Shown here: in pieces, positions 27,646-35,526 of the stretch
Numbering within the stretch: position 1 is the first letter of the stretch
Layout: the number at the start of each line of letters is the position of its first letter
Assembly (NCBI RefSeq): GCF_015752155.1
Contig: NZ_JADOVI010000003.1
Coordinates: 186,001 to 250,000 of the forward strand
DNA length: 64,000 nt
Source of the DNA: Cryobacterium sp. MP_M3
GTDB lineage: Bacteria > Actinomycetota > Actinomycetes > Actinomycetales > Microbacteriaceae
Reading direction: 5' to 3'
Notes under the pieces: model-generated
Databases searched by the model: none
Told to the model about the DNA's origin: nothing
What the model saw: only the letters and a program-made list of their open reading frames with translations
Translations under genes and position numbers: made by a program

Positions 27646-28764
27646 TCAGCGCACGAGCAGCGGGATCCCCCCGCCGGCCGCGGCGAAGGCCGCATCCGTA
27701 ACGCGCAGCACGCGCAGGATGTTGCCGCCGGCCAGGGCGGCGAGATCCTCCGCCGGCCAGCCCCGCCCCGCGAGCTCGGCCAGCAGCGCCGGGTAGCCGT
27801 CGACGCCCTCGAGGCCCGTGGGGAATTCATCCGTGCCGTCGAAGTCACCGCCCAGGCCGATGTGACGGATGCCGGCGACCCGGCGGGCATGCTCGATGTG
27901 ATCGGCGACCTGCGCGATCGTCACGGCGGGCGCCGGGGTGTCCCTGGTCCCGTCGAACCAGGCCGAGTACTCGGGGGTGAGGAATTGCGGCACGAAGGTG
28001 AGCATGATCACGCCGTCGTTCGCGGCGAGCCGGCGGAGCACGTCGTCGGGCACGTTCCGGGGATGGTCTGCGACCGTGGAGACGCAGCTGTGGCTGAAGA
28101 TCACCGGCGAATCGGTCAGGTCGAGGGCCGCGTGCGCCGTGGCAGGCGACACGTGCGAGAGGTCGACGAGCATCCCCAGCCGGTTCAGCTCCCGGATGTA
28201 CTCGGCCCCACGGGCGGTGAGACCCCCGTGGACGAAATCGTCGGTGCCCGAATCGGCCCAGCTGGTGTTGTGCACGTGGGTCAGGGTGAGGTAGCGCACG
28301 CCCAGCCGGGCGAACATCCGCAGCACGGCCGGCGAGTCGTTGAGGCTGTGCGCCCCCTCCGCGCCGAGCAGGGAGGCCACCCGGCCGTCGGCCCTGGCGG
28401 CCTCGACGTCGGCGGCGCTCCGCGCGATGACGAACTCCCCGGGGTACCGGGCGGCGAGCCGGTAGACCCAGTCGATCTGTTCGAGGGTGCCCTGCACGGC
28501 GTCGGCGCCGGCGTGGTCGTCGCTGACGTAGACCGACCAGAACTGGCCACCGACCCGGCCGGCCCGGAGGCGGGCGATGTCCGTGTCGGTCGCGAGTCCC
28601 TGTTCGAGGCCCTCGACCGAGTAGTCCCGTTCCTCGCGGCAGACCCAGGCCCAGTCGTTGTGGCCGTCGATGAGCGGCGCGAGCCGCAGCGCCTGGGCGA
28701 CGACGGCCGCGGCACCGGCAGCGGGGGCGGGGGCGGGGGCGGCGGAAGCAGCGGCGGGATTCAT
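27646..28764 (-). CDS. Membrane-dipeptidase family (M19) peptidase
   Basis: A 372-residue zinc dipeptidase of the renal dipeptidase family. Metal ligands are seen in LIDGHNDWAW (H-x-D), LLGAEGAHSL (Glu), LVDLSHVSPATAH (His) and VIFSHSCV (His), and HIGLGGDFDGTDEFP carries the last Asp. The first 25 residues are Ala/Pro-rich but not a clear signal peptide, so it is probably cytoplasmic. It would hydrolyse dipeptides, possibly with D-residues. A leaderless-type promoter lies six bases before its ATG, back to back with that of the F420 gene. Confidence 0.9.
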   Translation of the reverse strand: MNPAAASAAPAPAPAAGAAAVVAQALRLAPLIDGHNDWAWVCREERDYSVEGLEQGLATDTDIARLRAGRVGGQFWSVYVSDDHAGADAVQGTLEQIDWVYRLAARYPGEFVIARSAADVEAARADGRVASLLGAEGAHSLNDSPAVLRMFARLGVRYLTLTHVHNTSWADSGTDDFVHGGLTARGAEYIRELNRLGMLVDLSHVSPATAHAALDLTDSPVIFSHSCVSTVADHPRNVPDDVLRRLAANDGVIMLTFVPQFLTPEYSAWFDGTRDTPAPAVTIAQVADHIEHARRVAGIRHIGLGGDFDGTDEFPTGLEGVDGYPALLAELAGRGWPAEDLAALAGGNILRVLRVTDAAFAAAGGGIPLLVR

Positions 28765-28770
28765 GCCTCC

Positions 28771-28776
28771 ACGCTA
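28771..28776 (-). promoter_or_regulatory. Predicted -10 element of the M19 dipeptidase gene (leaderless)
   Basis: TAGCGT, six bases (GGAGGC), then ATG on the minus strand. The spacer itself contains GGAGG, but that would be too close to the start to serve as a ribosome-binding site. Confidence 0.45.
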
Positions 28777-28800
28777 TCGCTCGACGGCAGGCTCCTCTCG

Positions 28801-28806
28801 TAGTCT
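28801..28806 (+). promoter_or_regulatory. Predicted -10 element of the F420 nitroreductase-like gene (leaderless)
   Basis: TAGTCT, six bases (GGATCC), then ATG. It lies 24 bases from the divergent element of the dipeptidase gene. Confidence 0.5.
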
Positions 28807-28812
28807 GGATCC

Positions 28813-29253
28813 ATGGGATTGCGCAATGAGCTGGTCGACCTGCAGATGAAGACGATGAACGTGCTGCACCGGGCCGTGTTCACGCTCTCCGGCGGGCGCG
28901 TCCTCGCCAACTTCGGGTCGATGCCCGCGGTCGAGCTGCACACGATCGGCCGGTCGAGCGGCAAACGGCGGGCGACGATGCTGACGGCGCCCGTGCACGA
29001 CCGGCACCGGTACGTGCTGATAGCGTCGAAGGGCGGCGACGACCGCAACCCGCAGTGGTACCTCAACCTGGTCGCGAACCCCGACGTCGAGCTCACCGTG
29101 TACGGAACCACCATGCCGATGCGCGCCCGCACGGCGAACCCGGAGGAGAAGGCCGAGCTGTGGCCGCAGATCGTCGCCGCCTACAAGGGCTACGACGGCT
29201 ACCAGCAGAAGACGAGCCGGGACATCCCCGTGGTCATCTGCGAACCCCGCTAG
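28813..29253 (+). CDS. Deazaflavin (F420)-dependent nitroreductase-family protein
   Basis: 146 residues of the Ddn-like split-barrel family. Seen motifs: ELHTIGRSSGKRRATMLTAP (phosphate-binding loop typical of F420 Ddn proteins), YVLIASKGGDDRNPQWYLNL, and NPDVELTVYG. Family members reduce nitroimidazoles, quinones or other substrates with F420H2; the substrate here is unknown. No TM segment or lipobox is seen. It is preceded by a leaderless promoter signature and converges on gap with a 26-base gap. Together with the LLM enzyme at 39.7 kb it suggests the organism makes F420. Confidence 0.9.
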   Translation: MGLRNELVDLQMKTMNVLHRAVFTLSGGRVLANFGSMPAVELHTIGRSSGKRRATMLTAPVHDRHRYVLIASKGGDDRNPQWYLNLVANPDVELTVYGTTMPMRARTANPEEKAELWPQIVAAYKGYDGYQQKTSRDIPVVICEPR

Positions 29254-29279
29254 CTCACGCCCACACCCGCCCCGCTCGC

Positions 29280-30764
29280 TCAGGCCTGCAGCACCGCGTC
29301 CGGAAGGTCTGCCTCGGCCTTCGGGAAGACCGGCGGATGCGCGCCGGCCATCTCTTCGAGCACCCGGATGACCTGGCAGCTGTAGCCGTATTCGTTGTCG
29401 TACCAGACGTAGAGCACGGCCTTCCGGCCGGTGGTGATGGTGGCCAGCCCGTCGACGATCCCGGCCCGGCGCGAGCCGAGGAAGTCGCTGGAGACGACCT
29501 CGGGCGAGTCGATGTAGTCGATCTGCTTGTGCAGTTCGGAGTTCAGGCTCATCGACCGGAGGTAGGCGTTGAGCTCGTCCTTGCCGGTCTCGCGCTCGAG
29601 ATTCAGGTTGAGGATCGCCATCGACACGTCAGGCGTCGGAACGCGGATGGCGTTGCCGGTCAGTTTTCCGGCCAGCTCCGGCAGTGCCTTGGCCACAGCC
29701 TTCGCCGCGCCCGTCTCGGTGAGCACCATGTTGAGGGCGGCCGAGCGGCCCCGGCGGTCACCGGAGTGGAAGTTGTCGATCAGGTTCTGGTCGTTCGTGA
29801 ACGAGTGCACCGTCTCGACGTGCCCGTCGACGATGCCGAAACGGTCGTTGACCGCCTTGAGCACGGGGGTGATCGCGTTGGTGGTGCACGAGGCCGCCGT
29901 CACGATGGCGTCGTCGGCGGTGATCGAGGTGTGGTTGATGCCGTGGACGATGTTCTTCAGGTTGCCCTTGCCGGGCGCGGTGAGCAGCACCCGGGCCACC
30001 CCGGGGCAGGCGAGGTGCTGGGAGAGCCCCTCGGCGTCGCGCCAGCGGCCGGTGTTGTCGACCACGACCGCGTCGTGGATGCCGTACCGGGTGTAGTCGA
30101 CACTGGCGGGGTCGGAGGAGTAGATGACCTGGATCAGCGTGCCGTTGGCCAGGATCGTGTCGTTTTCCTCGTCGACGGTGATGGTTCCCTCGAACGGCCC
30201 ATGCACGGAGTCCCGTCGCAGCAGGCTGGCCCGCTTGACGATGTCGTTGGCGGACCCGCGGCGCACGACGATGGCGCGCAGGCGCAGGCCCTGGCCGCCG
30301 CCGGCGTGCTCGATCAGGATGCGGGCGAGGAGACGTCCGATCCGGCCGAACCCGTAAAGCACGACATCGGTGCTCGTGCGCGGGTCGGCGCCCTGCTGGC
30401 CGACGACGTCGGCCAGCTCCTCGCGCAGGAAGTCGTCCAGGCTCCGGCCGGTTTCGTCAGCGCGGTAGGCCAGGTTCAGCCGGGCCAGGTCGATCGACGC
30501 GGCGCCGAGCCGCAGCCGAGCGAGCGCCTGCAGCATCGGCAGGGTCTGCTCGAGGGGAAGTTCGACGTCGTCGATCTGCCGGGCGAAGCGGTGCGCCTTG
30601 AGCAGCCCCACCACCGACTGGTTGATCAGGCTGCGCCCGTGCACGCTGGTGACGACGTTGTTGTCCCGGTACAGTCGGCCGATCAGCGGGATCATCGCCT
30701 CCGCCAGTGCTTCCCGGTTGATCCATGTGTCTCGGCAGCGATCAGCATCCTGAAGCAAGGACAT
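29280..30764 (-). CDS. gap: Glyceraldehyde-3-phosphate dehydrogenase, extended type
   Basis: 494 residues, about 150 longer than classical GapA. The N-terminal 120 residues are helical (EAMIPLIGRLYRDNNVVTSV and following). The Rossmann motif is VVLYGFGRIGRLLARILIEH, and the catalytic motif is ASCTTNAITPVLKAV. WYDNEYGYSCQVIRV is the C-terminal substrate-binding signature. This long form matches the gluconeogenic GapB type known in Corynebacterium, which favours 1,3-bisphosphoglycerate reduction; that assignment is inference. The start chosen (MSLLQDADRC) has GGGAGAG upstream; another ATG lies 21 bases earlier. It lies between DUF2469 and the dipeptidase block and breaks backbone synteny. Confidence 0.9.
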   Translation of the reverse strand: MSLLQDADRCRDTWINREALAEAMIPLIGRLYRDNNVVTSVHGRSLINQSVVGLLKAHRFARQIDDVELPLEQTLPMLQALARLRLGAASIDLARLNLAYRADETGRSLDDFLREELADVVGQQGADPRTSTDVVLYGFGRIGRLLARILIEHAGGGQGLRLRAIVVRRGSANDIVKRASLLRRDSVHGPFEGTITVDEENDTILANGTLIQVIYSSDPASVDYTRYGIHDAVVVDNTGRWRDAEGLSQHLACPGVARVLLTAPGKGNLKNIVHGINHTSITADDAIVTAASCTTNAITPVLKAVNDRFGIVDGHVETVHSFTNDQNLIDNFHSGDRRGRSAALNMVLTETGAAKAVAKALPELAGKLTGNAIRVPTPDVSMAILNLNLERETGKDELNAYLRSMSLNSELHKQIDYIDSPEVVSSDFLGSRRAGIVDGLATITTGRKAVLYVWYDNEYGYSCQVIRVLEEMAGAHPPVFPKAEADLPDAVLQA

Positions 30765-30886
30765 ACCTTTCTCTCCCGGCCGCATCGTTGCGCCGGGTTG
30801 TGCAGGCTGGCAGCCTGGGCCGGGCAGACCGGCGGTGGTCGGCCCGGAATCGGGGGGCGCGACCGCCGGGGCGGCCGCGGGTCGAG

Positions 30887-31210
30887 CTATTCGTCGAGCG
30901 CGAGCTCCTTGGGCAGCTCGAACTCCTTGGAGGCGAGCTCCTCCACGTTGACGTCCTTGAACGTCAGCACGCGAACCGACTTCACGAACCGGTCGGAGCG
31001 GTAGACGTCCCAGACCCAGACGTCCTTCATGGTCAGTTCGAAGTAGAAGTCGTGCTCAGTGTCCCGGCGCACCAACTCCACTTCGTTGGCGAGGTAGAAG
31101 CGTCGCTCGGTCTCGACGACGTACTGGAATTGCCCGACAACATCTCGGTACTCTCGGTACAGGGCCAACTCGACCTCGCGGTCGTAGTCCTCGAATTCTT
31201 CTTCTTCCAT
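30887..31210 (-). CDS. DUF2469 family protein
   Basis: 107 residues, acidic, with the family's conserved order: DYDREVELALYREYRDVVGQ, FQYVVETERRFYLANEVELV, DFYFELTMKDVWVWDVYRSD and RFVKSVRVLTFKDVNVEEL. The family is confined to actinobacteria and sits next to rnhB; its function is unknown. Twelve bases separate it from the rnhB stop. A TAGGAT hexamer nine bases before the ATG, inside the 3' end of rnhB, could give it a separate transcript. About 120 bases with GC-rich inverted repeats but no T-run lie between it and gap. Confidence 0.93.
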   Translation of the reverse strand: MEEEEFEDYDREVELALYREYRDVVGQFQYVVETERRFYLANEVELVRRDTEHDFYFELTMKDVWVWDVYRSDRFVKSVRVLTFKDVNVEELASKEFELPKELALDE

Positions 31211-31222
31211 GGTGTTTCAATC

Positions 31223-31867
31223 CTACGCTGTGATCTTGAGCCACGATTTGCGGTGCAGCCCGGTGGGGCCGAGCAGGGCGATCGCTTCCAGGTGGGCCGC
31301 ACTCCCGTAGCCCTTGTTGCCCGCCCAGCCGTAGCCGGGGTGCCGGGCATCCGCTTCGATCATGAGCCGGTCACGGTGCACCTTGGCGATCACGGATGCC
31401 GCGGCCACCGAACCGCAGTCCTGGTCGGCCCGCACCCGGGTGACCACGTTCAGCGGAGTGTGCAGGGCCTTGTTCAGCCAGTCGTCGTTGCCGTCGAGCA
31501 GCACGACGCTCCCGGCGATGTCGACCCCGGCGGCGTGCAGCGCCGCCAGCGCCCGTTTGCCGGCGAGCCCGAGGCAGGCGATGATGCCGAGCTCGTCGAC
31601 CTCGGCGGCCGAAGCGAGCCCGACCGCCGAGTGCAGCGCCCAGGCGGCCGCGAGGGGCGCCAGAGCCTCCCGACGGGGCTCGCTGAGCATCTTGGAATCA
31701 CGCAGTCCGTCGGGGATGGCGGGCGCGGCGGGTCCGACGACGGCCACGCCGACGCCGACTGGTCCGGCCAGCGCACCCCGGCCGACCTCGTCGCAGCCGA
31801 TCACGCAGGTCGCGCCGGCGGCCATCATGGCCAGCTCGACGTCGAGGGTCGGGTCCACGACGCCCAC
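31223..31867 (-). CDS. rnhB: Ribonuclease HII
   Basis: Removes ribonucleotides and RNA primers from DNA. The protein has 214 residues. The active site begins CVIGCDEVGRGALAGPVGVG (D-E-G-R-G type). The third acidic residue is in SVVLLDGNDDWL, and RVRADQDCGSVAAASVIAKV with DRLMIEADARHPGYGWAGNK completes the family pattern. The GTG start abuts the lepB stop codon (TAG then GTG), implying coupling; another GTG three codons later is possible. Confidence 0.95.
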   Translation of the reverse strand: MGVVDPTLDVELAMMAAGATCVIGCDEVGRGALAGPVGVGVAVVGPAAPAIPDGLRDSKMLSEPRREALAPLAAAWALHSAVGLASAAEVDELGIIACLGLAGKRALAALHAAGVDIAGSVVLLDGNDDWLNKALHTPLNVVTRVRADQDCGSVAAASVIAKVHRDRLMIEADARHPGYGWAGNKGYGSAAHLEAIALLGPTGLHRKSWLKITA

Positions 31868-32614
31868 CTAGTCGGTCTCCGCGGAGACCCCGCGGAAGAC
31901 CTCCGGGTAATCGTCCAGCCAGGTCCAGCGGGCCAGCGGCCAGCTGATCACCAGGGCACGGCCGACGACGTTCTCGATCGGCACGAAGCCCTTGCCCGGC
32001 GTGTCGCCGTTGTACCGGGAGTCCTTGGAGTTGTAGCGGTTGTCGCCCATCACCCACAGTGATTTCGCAGGTACGACCACGTCGAAGGCGTCCTTGGACA
32101 CCTGCGTCTGACCGGTCGGGAGGTTCACGTACGGTTCGGAGAGCGGGATGTCGTTGACGCTCATCTGGCCCAGCGCGTTGCAGCAGACGACGTGGTCACC
32201 CGGAAGCCCGATGACACGTTTGATCAAGTGGTCGTTGCTGTCGGGGGCGGAAAGACCTACCACGGAGAGCACCCAGTCGACGCCGGCCACGATCGGGTTC
32301 TGCTGCACCGGAGCCTGCGGCAGGAGCCAGCCGCCCGGATCACGGAAGACGACGACGTCGCCCCTGGCTATCGGGATGAGCCCGGGTTCGAGCTGGTTCA
32401 CGATGATCCGGTCGTTGACCAGCAACGTCGTCTCCATCGACCCGGAGGGGATGTAGAACGAGCGGATCAGGAACGTCTTTATCAGGAACGAGATGAGCAG
32501 GGCCACCACGAAAATGACCAGGAGGTCGCGAAGGAAGAGTGCAACGCCGCGCTTCTTGCGCTTCGTATCTGATTCCAGGCGATGTGATCGCGTGGGCAGA
32601 GAATTGTCTGTCAT
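31868..32614 (-). CDS. lepB: Signal peptidase I
   Basis: Cleaves Sec and Tat signal peptides at the membrane. The protein has 248 residues. A basic N-terminus (DTKRKKRG) and a single TM anchor (about 25-50) precede the catalytic domain. Ser is in IRSFYIPSGSMETTLLVNDR, the general-base Lys is in DHLIKRVIGLPGDHVVC, and the conserved GDNRYNSKDSRYNGD box is present. It lies between rplS and rnhB, as usual in actinobacteria. A strong hairpin ends eight bases upstream of the ATG and includes the likely ribosome-binding region. Confidence 0.96.
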   Translation of the reverse strand: MTDNSLPTRSHRLESDTKRKKRGVALFLRDLLVIFVVALLISFLIKTFLIRSFYIPSGSMETTLLVNDRIIVNQLEPGLIPIARGDVVVFRDPGGWLLPQAPVQQNPIVAGVDWVLSVVGLSAPDSNDHLIKRVIGLPGDHVVCCNALGQMSVNDIPLSEPYVNLPTGQTQVSKDAFDVVVPAKSLWVMGDNRYNSKDSRYNGDTPGKGFVPIENVVGRALVISWPLARWTWLDDYPEVFRGVSAETD

Positions 32615-32621
32615 TAAACCG

Positions 32622-32660
32622 CCTGAGCTCCTGACCCAGTGTAAGGGTGAGGAGCTCAGG
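32622..32660 (-). terminator. 16-bp hairpin between rplS and lepB
   Basis: The arms 32622-32637 and 32645-32660 pair with one mismatch around the 7-base loop AGTGTAA. It follows the rplS stop by about 30 bases on the minus strand. The run after the stem is GGTTT, a poor U-tract, so it may be a partial terminator or an RNA-processing stem. The 3' arm carries AGGAG just ahead of lepB, so it might also modulate lepB translation. Confidence 0.65.
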
Positions 32661-32691
32661 GAGAAATCCAGCGAAGGCTGGGAGTCGACTG

Positions 32692-33036
32692 TTAGTCGCG
32701 CTTCTCTTTGATCTTGGCCTTCTTGCCGCGCAGGTTGCGCAGGTAGTACAGCTTCGCGCGACGCACGTCACCGCGGGTGATGACCTCGATGTGGTCGATC
32801 ACCGGGGAGTGCACCGGGAAGGTGCGCTCGACGCCGACCTGGAAGCTGACCTTGCGAACGCGGAACGTCTCGCGCACGCCTTCGCCGGAGCGGCCGATGA
32901 CGACTCCCTGGAAGACCTGGACACGAGAGCGGGCGCCCTCAACGATGTTGACGTGGACCTTGACGGTATCGCCGGCGCGGAAGGCCGGGATGTCCTTCCG
33001 GAGTGATGGTGCATCCACCTGGTCGAGAATATGCAT
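32692..33036 (-). CDS. rplS: 50S ribosomal protein L19
   Basis: 114 residues, the full family length. [59 protein letters not shown] and [20 protein letters not shown] are all typical. The ATG start follows GAGAGCGAATCACT. A well-formed promoter lies about 150 bases upstream, giving a long leader. It is separated from lepB by a hairpin and from the upstream trmD block by an unrelated membrane-protein gene. Confidence 0.97.
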   Translation of the reverse strand: MHILDQVDAPSLRKDIPAFRAGDTVKVHVNIVEGARSRVQVFQGVVIGRSGEGVRETFRVRKVSFQVGVERTFPVHSPVIDHIEVITRGDVRRAKLYYLRNLRGKKAKIKEKRD

Positions 33037-33187
33037 AGTGATTCGCTCTCTGTATCCGCCACAGGACGACTACGATTTGTGCCGCGCGACCCGCTGTGAG
33101 CGACCCGCGTCGGCAACCGACTGAGTATGTTCATGCCGATACGTTGCAGCTCCCCTGTGGCAGAGGCTTGCTACGGCACAAACGCTG

Positions 33188-33217
33188 ATTATGTCACGAA
33201 AGCGGTCGTTGCCGCAA
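33188..33217 (-). promoter_or_regulatory. Predicted sigma-70-type promoter of rplS
   Basis: On the minus strand TTGCGG (33212-33217), 18 bases, then CATAAT (33188-33193). This is the best -35/-10 pair I found in the window. Transcription would start near 33180, leaving a leader of about 145 bases before rplS. Confidence 0.6.
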
Positions 33218-33277
33218 AAGAAGCCGCCCCGGCCATCGAGCCGCGTCGGTCGTCGAGCTTGTCGAGACGGATGCCCG

Positions 33278-33817
33278 TTACTGCTCGGCGGGCTTCTCGT
33301 GGATGACGATCACCGCGGGATCGGCCGTGCTGTCGAAACGGGGAGGCCTGGGTGCACCAGGGGCGGACCCCGGGGGTGAACCCTGCACACCGCCGGCCGG
33401 CACCGTGCCGAACCGCGCGGTCTCCTCGATCACGACCAGCATCTCGCGCATCCTTGCCCGGGCGGCGCTGTAGAACTCCCAGATGACGAACCAGAACGCG
33501 GCCAGCCCGACGACCACGACGAGCACGGGAAGCCCGGAGGACGAGGCCGTGAAGCCGAGGGCGATGATCAGGGCGTGCCAGAGGGTGAGCACACCGACAT
33601 CCGCCAAGGACACCGCCCGGGCGGCGCGCACGTCCTTGCGGGCGTAGATCAGCAGGGCGACCATGAGCAGGCCGATGCCGAGGAGGACGCCGCCGAAGAA
33701 GCTGCCGAGCACCATCCAGCCGCTGACGCCGAAGACCGACGCGCCGACCAGCAGCCAGGCGGGCAGCACGACGACGGCGATGAACTGCCAGTAGTAGAAG
33801 AGTCTGCGTACGAACAC
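33278..33817 (-). CDS. Predicted four-TM membrane protein, function unknown
   Basis: 179 residues. TM segments lie at about 8-30 (FYYWQFIAVVVLPAWLLVGA), 33-58, 72-92 and 96-114. After the last comes a soluble basic/helical stretch and a Gly/Pro-rich tail. No family is recognised. The GTG start has a leaderless-type hexamer six bases upstream. It interrupts the usual trmD-rplS adjacency. It is probably transcribed alone, since rplS has its own promoter downstream. Confidence 0.75.
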   Translation of the reverse strand: MFVRRLFYYWQFIAVVVLPAWLLVGASVFGVSGWMVLGSFFGGVLLGIGLLMVALLIYARKDVRAARAVSLADVGVLTLWHALIIALGFTASSSGLPVLVVVVGLAAFWFVIWEFYSAARARMREMLVVIEETARFGTVPAGGVQGSPPGSAPGAPRPPRFDSTADPAVIVIHEKPAEQ

Positions 33818-33823
33818 GAGATC

Positions 33824-33829
33824 AGACTA
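33824..33829 (-). promoter_or_regulatory. Predicted -10 element of the four-TM protein gene (leaderless)
   Basis: TAGTCT, six bases (GATCTC), then GTG on the minus strand. It lies in the short gap after the trmD stop. Confidence 0.5.
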
Positions 33830-33845
33830 CTCGCGTGATTCTGAC

Positions 33846-34583
33846 TTACTCCTCGGAGTTCGCTGGGGGCAGAAGGTCGGGCCGCACCTGCCTGGTGCGC
33901 GCGAGCTGCTGCTCGCGGCGCCAGGCGGCGATGGCCCCGTGGTTCCCGCTGAGCAGCACGGGCGGCACGTCGTGCCCGCACCAGCTGGACGGCTTGGTGT
34001 AGCTCGGGTATTCCAGCAGGCCGTCCTCGTGCGACTCCTCGACGAGACTCTCCGGGTTGCCGACGACGCCGGGGATCAGCCGCCCGATGGCCTCGATCAT
34101 GGCCATCACGGCGACCTCTCCCCCGTTGAGCACGTAGTCGCCGAGGCTGATCAGGCGCACCCGGCCGGAGGCGGCGTAATGGTCGAAGACGCGCTGGTCG
34201 ATGCCCTCGTAGCGCCCGCAGCCGAAGACCAGGTTCGGTTCCTCCGCGAGGGATCTGGCCATCTTCTGGGTGAACAGTTCGCCGGCCGGGGACGGGAAGA
34301 TCAGGACCGGTCCGGCATCCGCCCCGGCATCCGCCCCGGCTGCGCCACCGGACACCTCGCCGATGATCTCATCGAGCGCCTCGCCCCACGGCTCAGGCTT
34401 CATCACCATGCCGGCCCCACCGCCGTAGGGTGTGTCGTCGACGGTGTTGTGCCGGTCGTGGGTGTGATCGCGCAGGTTGTGCACGCGCAGGTCGATCAGC
34501 CCCGACTGGCGCGCCTTGCCGACGAGCGAGACGTCGAGGACGGAAAAGAACTCCGGAAAGATGGTGAGGATGTCGATGCGCAC
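33846..34583 (-). CDS. trmD: tRNA (guanine-37-N1)-methyltransferase
   Basis: A SPOUT-fold enzyme using S-adenosylmethionine. The protein has 245 residues. [40 protein letters not shown], the knot motifs [17 protein letters not shown] and [20 protein letters not shown], and [20 protein letters not shown] are intact. GADAGADAG in the variable loop is encoded by a perfect 12-bp tandem duplication (around 34310-34335). The start is GTG with TAGACT exactly six bases before it, so trmD can be transcribed independently of the FNT gene that precedes it. Confidence 0.97.
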   Translation of the reverse strand: MRIDILTIFPEFFSVLDVSLVGKARQSGLIDLRVHNLRDHTHDRHNTVDDTPYGGGAGMVMKPEPWGEALDEIIGEVSGGAAGADAGADAGPVLIFPSPAGELFTQKMARSLAEEPNLVFGCGRYEGIDQRVFDHYAASGRVRLISLGDYVLNGGEVAVMAMIEAIGRLIPGVVGNPESLVEESHEDGLLEYPSYTKPSSWCGHDVPPVLLSGNHGAIAAWRREQQLARTRQVRPDLLPPANSEE

Positions 34584-34589
34584 CAGAGA

Positions 34590-34595
34590 AGTCTA
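34590..34595 (-). promoter_or_regulatory. Predicted -10 element of trmD (leaderless)
   Basis: TAGACT, six bases (TCTCTG), then the GTG of trmD on the minus strand. The hexamer overlaps the stop codon of the FNT gene. Confidence 0.5.
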
Positions 34596-35432
34596 GGAGC
34601 GGATCAGCACCGGCCCGTTCGCACCCTCGAGTGCGGCGGCGCGGTTCACCCTGGTGCGGTGGGAGAAGTAGATCGGCAGGGCGGTGAAGAGCACGGCGCC
34701 GAGGAGGTTGCCGATCAGGACCGGACCCTGGTTCCAGACCCACCATTCGCCGAAGCTGATGTTCGCGCCGAGCATCATCCCGGCCGGGATGACGAACATG
34801 TTCACGATGGCGTGTTCGAGTCCGAGGCTGAAGAAGGTGGTCACCGGCAGCCACATGGCGAGGATCTTCCCGGCCGTCGACTTCGACGTGTAGAACATGA
34901 TCGTGCCGATCGCGACCATCCAGTTGCAGAGCATCGCCTTGATGATGGCGACCAGGATGCCGCCGGCACCGACCGCTTCGTAGGGCAGCACCTTGTGCTC
35001 GGCCATGTGGATGATCGCCTGGATCATCGGGTCGCTCGTCTCGGTGCCGAGGTAGGTGATCGAGGCGACGTACAGTGCCGCGTAGAGCACGGCGCCGAAG
35101 AGGTGCGCGCAGATGACGACGGCGAAGTTGGTGAGGCCCTTCTGGAGGGTCGTGCGGCCCTCCATGATGGCGAGCGGGATAAGGGCGAAGCTGCCGGTGA
35201 CGAGTTCCAGTCCGAGCAGGAGGATCATCGCGAAGCCGACCGGGAACAGCACGGCGCCGACGATCGGGAGCCCGGTCTGGGCTGCGGCCGTCAGCGCGAC
35301 CGTGGTCGCCGCGCCGAGAATGGCGCCGGCGAGGGTGCCGCGCACGAACATCTGCTTAATGGTCAGGTTCGATTTAAGGACACCGGAATGGATGATGTCA
35401 TCGATGAGTTGATCCGGTTTGACGTACGACAT
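34593..35432 (-). CDS. Formate/nitrite transporter (FNT) family channel
   Basis: 279 residues with six TM segments. Family motifs: AGAILGAATTVALTAAAQTG (TM1), LLGLELVTGSFALIPLAI (the P1a-type L-x-T-G-x-F turn), KAMLCNWMVAIGTIMFY (TM4 N-W motif) and FSLGLEHAIVNMFVIPAGMM (conserved E-H-x-x-x-N with the pore histidine). FNT members conduct formate, nitrite, acetate, lactate or hydrosulfide, and the substrate cannot be fixed from sequence. The ATG has AAGGAG nine bases upstream. Its place between rimM and trmD is atypical. It may share the rimM transcript. Confidence 0.92.
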   Translation of the reverse strand: MSYVKPDQLIDDIIHSGVLKSNLTIKQMFVRGTLAGAILGAATTVALTAAAQTGLPIVGAVLFPVGFAMILLLGLELVTGSFALIPLAIMEGRTTLQKGLTNFAVVICAHLFGAVLYAALYVASITYLGTETSDPMIQAIIHMAEHKVLPYEAVGAGGILVAIIKAMLCNWMVAIGTIMFYTSKSTAGKILAMWLPVTTFFSLGLEHAIVNMFVIPAGMMLGANISFGEWWVWNQGPVLIGNLLGAVLFTALPIYFSHRTRVNRAAALEGANGPVLIRS

Positions 35433-35526
35433 GCTGCGGTTCTCCTTGGAGGGTGTGCCGCGTCATGACGAGCTGGGAAGTCGGACGGGCGCGGCGCGCC
35501 ACTCCCCGGGTGTGGTCGGGTCGCGT

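Noticed and set aside
15210..31210. tRNA or rRNA genes in the backbone gaps
   Set aside because: Gaps are short, and no cloverleaf-compatible sequence with a GTTCRANNC-type T-loop was found by eye.
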